This document shows positions 63,221 through 64,000 of a stretch of 64,000 nt of DNA, one piece after another. Location of the stretch: NCBI RefSeq assembly GCF_002127535.1, contig NZ_MUBJ01000005.1, positions 62,001 through 126,000 of the forward strand, given 5' to 3'. Numbering within the stretch: the stretch's first letter is position 1; the number at the start of each line of letters is the position of its first letter. The translations under genes and the position numbers were made by a program. Source of the stretch: Xenorhabdus vietnamensis (lineage in GTDB: Bacteria > Pseudomonadota > Gammaproteobacteria > Enterobacterales > Enterobacteriaceae). The notes below the pieces were generated by a model, which saw only the letters and a list, made by a program, of their open reading frames with translations, did not search any database and was not told where the DNA came from.

Positions 63221-64000
63221 ATGGCAAATAGTCATTTTGAGCATACCAGTGTTCTACTGGATGAAGCTGTCAATGGACTGAATATCCAAGAAGATGGAAT
63301 TTATATAGACGGAACATTTGGGCGAGGGGGACACTCTCGCTTGATCTTGTCGAGATTAGGACGCAATGGGCGTTTAATGGCGATAGATCGTGATCCACAA
63401 GCCATTGAAGCATCAAAGGCTATTACTGACCAGCGTTTTTCTATCACACATGGCCCATTTTCTGAATTGGCAACATACGTAGAAGAGGCGGGTCTGGTTG
63501 GGAAAATTAATGGCGTATTGCTGGATTTAGGGGTTTCTTCCCCACAGCTGGATGATCCTGAACGTGGTTTTTCATTTATGCGTGATGGGCCATTGGATAT
63601 GCGTATGGATCCTACGCGTGGGCAGTCTGCCGCAGAGTGGTTGATGAAGGCTGAAGCGGAAGATATCGCATGGGTATTGAAGACATTTGGTGAAGAACGT
63701 TTTGCCAAGCGCATTGCAAAAGCCATTGTGGCACGTAATCAGGAGCAACCCATTACGCGTACCCGAGAGCTGGCAGAGTTAATTGCTCAAGCAAGCCCAG
63801 TTAAGGAGAAGCATAAACATCCGGCAACACGCAGCTTTCAGGCTATCAGGATTTACATTAATAGTGAACTGGAAGAGATCGAACGTGCATTAGATGGTGC
63901 ACTGCATGTTCTGGCACCACAAGGGCGATTATCTGTCATCAGTTTCCATTCGTTGGAAGATCGTATAGTGAAACGTTTTATTCGACAACACAGTCAGGGG
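63221..64000 (+). CDS. rsmH: RsmH, 16S rRNA m4C1402 methyltransferase (partial)
   Basis: The first 260 codons; the gene runs off the right edge. Seen: [16 protein letters not shown] motif [61 protein letters not shown] and [15 protein letters not shown]. Methylates N4 of C1402 in 16S rRNA. Start 2 bp after mraZ indicates one operon; ftsL and ftsI normally follow. Confidence 0.97.
   Translation, partial: MANSHFEHTSVLLDEAVNGLNIQEDGIYIDGTFGRGGHSRLILSRLGRNGRLMAIDRDPQAIEASKAITDQRFSITHGPFSELATYVEEAGLVGKINGVLLDLGVSSPQLDDPERGFSFMRDGPLDMRMDPTRGQSAAEWLMKAEAEDIAWVLKTFGEERFAKRIAKAIVARNQEQPITRTRELAELIAQASPVKEKHKHPATRSFQAIRIYINSELEEIERALDGALHVLAPQGRLSVISFHSLEDRIVKRFIRQHSQG

Overview
The window is a stretch of core chromosome from an AT-leaning enterobacterium. 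Gene content, protein similarity to Escherichia coli and the accessory genes (an EntD/NgrA-type phosphopantetheinyl transferase beside speB, a class 3 lipase, LeuO, long AT-rich intergenic regions) suggest Morganellaceae, most likely Xenorhabdus or a close relative such as Photorhabdus. That assignment is inference. I see no rRNA, tRNA, CRISPR array, prophage or insertion sequence.

Layout. 1-10.3 kb holds the E. coli-like order panB-folK-pcnB-gluQ-dksA-sfsA (minus) and hrpB-mrcB (plus). 10.3-17.8 kb holds a uronate-dehydrogenase-like SDR, hemL, erpA, an EamA exporter, btuF-mtnN and dgt; clcA is absent between hemL and erpA. At dgt the synteny jumps to another E. coli neighbourhood: barA / rlmD-relA-mazG-pyrG-eno (17.8-27.9 kb), with no mazEF between relA and mazG. 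28.3-35.5 kb is an AT-rich accessory block: a DASS carboxylate transporter, an aldehyde dehydrogenase, DctA, an orphan TroA-fold binding protein behind a Fur-like box, and a small lipoprotein. 35.6-43.4 kb carries sprT, metK, speA, speB, the phosphopantetheinyl transferase and galE. 43.4-49.9 kb is accessory: a methyltransferase remnant, an exported protein, a class 3 lipase, a reverse-transsulfuration pair, a deformylase paralogue and an unknown beta-rich protein. 50-51.6 kb holds mutH and a DnaA-box-rich region that looks like DARS2. 51.6-64 kb holds leuBA with the leuL attenuator, leuO, an acyl-CoA synthetase, ilvIH, cra, mraZ and the start of rsmH, the first genes of the division and cell wall cluster.

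Shared functions: folate and pantothenate synthesis (panB, folK); RNA processing and stringent response (pcnB, gluQ, dksA, hrpB, relA, rlmD); cell wall (mrcB, mraZ-rsmH); sulfur amino acids and SAM recycling (metK, mtnN, the CBS/CGL pair); polyamines (speA, speB; SpeB substrate comes from SpeA); branched-chain amino acids (leuAB, ilvIH, leuO).

Most notable non-gene signals: (i) direct repeats of roughly 12-18 bp, mostly tandem and often exactly 15 bp, in at least nine intergenic gaps; (ii) the DnaA-box cluster next to mutH; (iii) an AUU start codon for pcnB; (iv) a shortened BarA whose receiver looks hybrid; (v) leuAB without leuCD at a synteny break; (vi) a structured speA leader with a candidate leader peptide; (vii) a candidate small RNA upstream of leuB.
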